Source: Gordonia tangerina
GTDB lineage: Bacteria; Actinomycetota; Actinomycetes; Mycobacteriales; Mycobacteriaceae
Length of the DNA: 64,000 bases
NCBI RefSeq assembly: GCF_021556435.1
Contig: NZ_JAKGCU010000001.1
Coordinates: forward strand, 124,001-188,000
Direction of reading: 5' to 3'
A model generated the notes under the pieces. It was not told the origin of the DNA, did not search any database, and saw only the letters and a list, made by a program, of their open reading frames with translations. The translations under genes were made by a program, and so were the position numbers. Positions 61,853-64,000 of the stretch are shown piece after piece; the first letter of the stretch is position 1, and every line of letters begins with the position of its first letter.

Positions 61853-62164
61853 ATGTATCAGCTCACTGTCATCTACAACCAGCCCACCGACCCGGTGGCC
61901 TTCGACGAGCACTACGAGACCAAGCATGTGCGCCTGGTTAAAGCCATCCCCGGTGTCGAGCGGTTCTCGATGGGCCGGTGCGAATCACTCGACGGCAACC
62001 CGCCGGCCGCCTACGCGATTGCGACACTCACCTTCACATCGAAAGACGCGTGCGCCCAGGCGCTCGGCTCCGACGCCGGGCAGGCCGCTGCCGGTGACGT
62101 CCCCAACTTCGCCTCCGGCGGTGCCACGATGTACTTCGTCGACGAAACCACCACCGGCCCCTGA
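61853..62164 (+). CDS. EthD-family protein
   Basis: 103 residues from ATG 61853. Dimeric ferredoxin-like fold: YQLTVIYNQPTDPVAFDEHYETKHVRLVKAIPGVERFSMGRC, and ATLTFTSKDACAQALGSDAG. EthD is needed with P450 EthB for fuel-ether degradation in Rhodococcus, role unclear. Its place after the P450 and reductase suggests a similar helper role in O-demethylation. 22 bp from the reductase stop, so in the same operon. Confidence 0.88.
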   Translation: MYQLTVIYNQPTDPVAFDEHYETKHVRLVKAIPGVERFSMGRCESLDGNPPAAYAIATLTFTSKDACAQALGSDAGQAAAGDVPNFASGGATMYFVDETTTGP

Positions 62165-62173
62165 CCGCCGATC

Positions 62174-62437
62174 GATCTCGATACGCGACTCACTCCGTTC
62201 GCCGCTACTCGATCAGCAGGAGAGACGCTCCAACTGCTGGTCGAGTAGTTCGAGGCGCCCCCGACTGTTGGTCGAGTAGTTCGAGGCGCTAGCCGAGAGC
62301 GTATCGAGACCAGTGCCGCCCACAGTGGATCTCGATACGCGACTCACTCCGTTCGCCGCTACTCGATCAGCAGAAGAGGCGCCTTCAACTGCTGGTCGAG
62401 TAGTTCGAGGCGCTAGCCGAGAACGTATCGAGACCAG
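62174..62437. repeat. Palindromic repeat block left of the GIY-YIG gene
   Basis: Two left arms starting GATCTCGATACGCGACTCAC (62174 and about 62328) and ending CTACTCGATCAGCAG. Right arms CTGCTGGTCGAGTAG...CGTATCGAGACCAG at about 62233 and 62389. Left and right arms are reverse complements over their ends, so each pair can fold into a long hairpin. Confidence 0.88.
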
Positions 62438-62458
62438 TGCTACGGCCAGCGATCGACC

Positions 62459-62746
62459 TCATCCCCGACGCCTCTTCTTCGAGAGCCGCGGAAGGTCGTC
62501 GAGCCTGCCTTCGATCAGCGCGAGCCGCTTCGCCCGTGACCAGTTCTGGATGCGCTTCTCCAGCGCGAACGCAACATCGATCGATTCGCACTCGTGGTAG
62601 TACGCCAACCGCACAGGCAACCGAGCAGACGTGTACACCGATCCTCGACCCGAGTTATGTTGCGCTAGTCGTAGTTCGAGATTCCGCGTGCTCCCGACGT
62701 AGAAGCTGCCATCGGCACATTCAAGGATGTAGACGAACGCCCCCAT
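62459..62746 (-). CDS. GIY-YIG-domain nuclease
   Basis: 95 residues from ATG 62746. The whole protein is one GIY-YIG domain: FVYILECADGSFYVGSTRNLELRLAQHNSG (Tyr, Tyr-x-Gly, catalytic Arg), then the helix with FALEKRIQNWSRAKRLALIEG (Glu for the metal). Stand-alone proteins of this size are common, and their role is unknown. It lies between two arrays of the same palindromic repeat, 22 bp from one and ~50 bp from the other. Confidence 0.9.
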   Translation of the reverse strand: MGAFVYILECADGSFYVGSTRNLELRLAQHNSGRGSVYTSARLPVRLAYYHECESIDVAFALEKRIQNWSRAKRLALIEGRLDDLPRLSKKRRRG

Positions 62747-62796
62747 ACGTCGACTATGCAGCCTGGAGCCATCGGTGCCGGATACTCATCCACAGG

Positions 62797-63202
62797 TGGT
62801 ACTGGTCTCGATACGTCTCCTCGCTGCGCTCGTCGACTACTCGACCAGCAGAGAGCTGCCCCAACTGCTCGTCGACTACTAGACCAGCAGGGAGCTGCCC
62901 CGAGTAGTTCGAGGCGTTCGATGCAAGGGCGGGCCCACTGCTGGTCGAGTAGTTCGAGCCGCTAGCCGAGAACGTATCGAGGCCAGTGCCACCCTCCGAG
63001 GTCTCGATACGCGACTCACTTCGTTCGCCGCTACTCGACCAGCAGGGAGCTGCCCCGAGCAGTTCGAGGCGTTCGATGCAAGGGCGGGCCCACTGCTGGT
63101 CGAGTAGTTCGAGGCGCTAGCCGAGAGCGTATCGAGACCAGTGCCACCTTCCGAGGTCTCGATACGCGACTCACTTCGTTTCGCTGCTACTCGACCACCA
63201 GT
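62797..63202. repeat. Palindromic repeat block right of the GIY-YIG gene, with 155-bp duplication
   Basis: Several arms of the GGTCGAGTAG/CGTATCGAGACC family. A stretch beginning AGCAGGGAGCTGCCCCGAG occurs at 62886 and again at 63041, a direct duplication with a 155-bp period reaching GTCTCGATACGCGACTCAC. The GTTCGATGCAAGGGCGGGCC segment sits within both copies. Confidence 0.88.
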
Positions 63203-63210
63203 TGGTGCGA

Positions 63211-63618
63211 CTACCTACGCGCTGCGATCTCCGCCGCCCGCAACGCGCTTGCCGGGGTCCCGCCGATCGACCAGTTCTCGGGCGCGACTTCGACGATCTG
63301 TCCGCGCACCTGCTTCCGCTCGACCCCGAGTACGTCGACCACCACATCGGTGAGCGCGCTCGCCAACTCCTGACGTTGCTCCACCGTCCGCCCGGCCAAC
63401 ACGATGGCGGTGAAGTAGGGCGACACCGCAGCGCCCTCGTCGACGAGTCGCCCGCCGACCGCGACAGCTGTCGGCTCATAGTGCACGACGAAGACGCGGA
63501 CACGGTCGATCGGCGAATCCAGCACACGCGCATAGGTTTCGCTGGCTGCTACGGCAAGGCGACGCTCCTCGTCGGCGCTGAAGGTGTTGCGGGGCAGGTG
63601 AAAGTGGGCGACAGGCAT
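63211..63618 (-). CDS. Tautomerase-superfamily protein
   Basis: 135 residues from ATG 63618. Pro follows Met1 (MPVAHFHLPRNTFSADEERRL). Two related halves are visible, the second around FTAIVLAGRTVEQRQELASALTDVV, as in fused 4-OT/cis-CaaD-like enzymes. Arg residues of the first half (RVRVFVVHYEP) are present. It follows the SDR at 63634 on the same strand, so it may be part of a catabolic operon extending beyond the window. Confidence 0.82.
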   Translation of the reverse strand: MPVAHFHLPRNTFSADEERRLAVAASETYARVLDSPIDRVRVFVVHYEPTAVAVGGRLVDEGAAVSPYFTAIVLAGRTVEQRQELASALTDVVVDVLGVERKQVRGQIVEVAPENWSIGGTPASALRAAEIAARR

Positions 63619-63633
63619 GTCAGGTCCTTGGGG

Positions 63634-64000
63634 TCAGAGGAGTGAGTGGCGTACGCCGCCGTCGGCTGCGAGGGTGGCACCGTGCAGGACGGCGGCCTCC
63701 GGTGCGAGCAGCGTTTCCACCAGCCAAGCGATCTCGTCAAGGGTGGGCAGCCGACCCAGCGAGGTCTTGGCGCGATAGTCGGCCCACACGTCGTCGACGC
63801 TGCGCCCGGACTCGCCGGCTTGCGTCTCCACCAGTGATCGCAGCCGTGGTGTATCGATAGGTCCGGGTGCGATGGTATGGGTGACAACGCCTTTCGGACC
63901 GTATAGCTTGCTGATCTGACGCATCAGGTTGAACAGCGCGGCGTTTGCGGTGCCGGGACCGGCATCGAGCGGACCCGGCTCGGCTCCGAGCGACCCGGCG
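63634..64000 (-). CDS. Short-chain dehydrogenase/reductase, C-terminal part
   Basis: The frame is open to the window edge, so the start lies outside. About 121 residues seen, ending TLAADGGVRHSLL, with the SDR C-terminal pattern HTIAPGPIDTPRLRSL and AVLHGATLAADGG. The segment that should hold Tyr-x-x-x-Lys reads DAGPGTANAALFNLMRQI: at the Tyr and Lys places there are Pro and Asn. So either the enzyme is inactive or its active site differs. 15 bp upstream of the tautomerase. Confidence 0.8.
   Translation of the reverse strand, partial: AGSLGAEPGPLDAGPGTANAALFNLMRQISKLYGPKGVVTHTIAPGPIDTPRLRSLVETQAGESGRSVDDVWADYRAKTSLGRLPTLDEIAWLVETLLAPEAAVLHGATLAADGGVRHSLL

Overview
The window comes from a high-GC, mycolic-acid-type actinobacterium, most likely Gordonia or a close relative. 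The support is the rodA-pstP-fhaB-fhaA signalling block at the left edge, an Lsr2 gene, a DUF3556 membrane protein, abundant TetR/AraC regulators and nitrilase-cluster synteny matching Mycobacterium smegmatis MSMEG_0572-0565. Gene and genus assignments are from recognising protein sequence by eye; no database was searched.

Layout. 1-4300: division/phospho-signalling block (rodA partial, pstP, fhaB, fhaA) and tRNA-Leu(CAG). 4500-6950: decayed genes (CYP102-like P450 with an internal deletion, truncated sortase) around a secreted protein. 7000-11600: an SDR, two unannotated 21-residue hydrophobic peptides with strong ribosome binding sites, and an SDR/acyl-CoA dehydrogenase/TetR operon. 11900-18000: phosphotriesterase-like hydrolase, sulfatase, lipoprotein, histidine phosphatase, TetR and FAD monooxygenase. 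18757-26400: an eight-gene nitrilase-type (Nit1C-like) cluster, mostly overlapping by 1-8 bases or nearly so, in which one carbon-nitrogen hydrolase has an intact Glu-Lys-Cys triad and the other has Asp-Lys-Asp. 26500-44300: a frameshifted phosphodiesterase, SNF2 helicase, SulP transporter, TetR/EamA pair with a double operator, Lsr2, LtrA, hydrolases, lipoproteins, DUF3556 and a CPBP protease. 44700-49160: TetR/oleate hydratase/membrane protein/3-hydroxyacyl-CoA dehydrogenase operon. 49500-52480: YbjN-like protein, lipase, 30-residue metallothionein. 52480-62164: an aromatic catabolic island. 62170-64000: palindromic repeat arrays around a GIY-YIG nuclease, then a tautomerase and a partial SDR.

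How the catabolic island fits together. A two-component flavin hydroxylase (HpaB-type plus flavin reductase) would turn an alkylphenol into an alkylcatechol. A GcoA/AgcA-like (CYP255A) P450 with its fused ferredoxin-FAD-NADH reductase would O-demethylate a guaiacol to the same kind of catechol. The hydratase, 4-oxalocrotonate decarboxylase and 4-oxalocrotonate tautomerase belong to the lower meta-cleavage route. No extradiol dioxygenase, semialdehyde dehydrogenase or aldolase is in the window. Two paralogous AraC regulators each diverge from one half of the island, and both intergenic regions carry the same 20-bp element 22 nt from the AraC start codon, which suggests one shared regulon.

Other structure not explained by ordinary genes: a dispersed palindromic repeat family (core GGTCGAGTAG ... 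CGTATCGAGACC) at five places, tandemly amplified with 31-, 43- and 155-bp periods; two paralogous 34-39 residue Arg/Trp-rich peptides whose 106-nt leaders also align; and the two 21-residue peptides, one with a CRP/GlxR-like site upstream.
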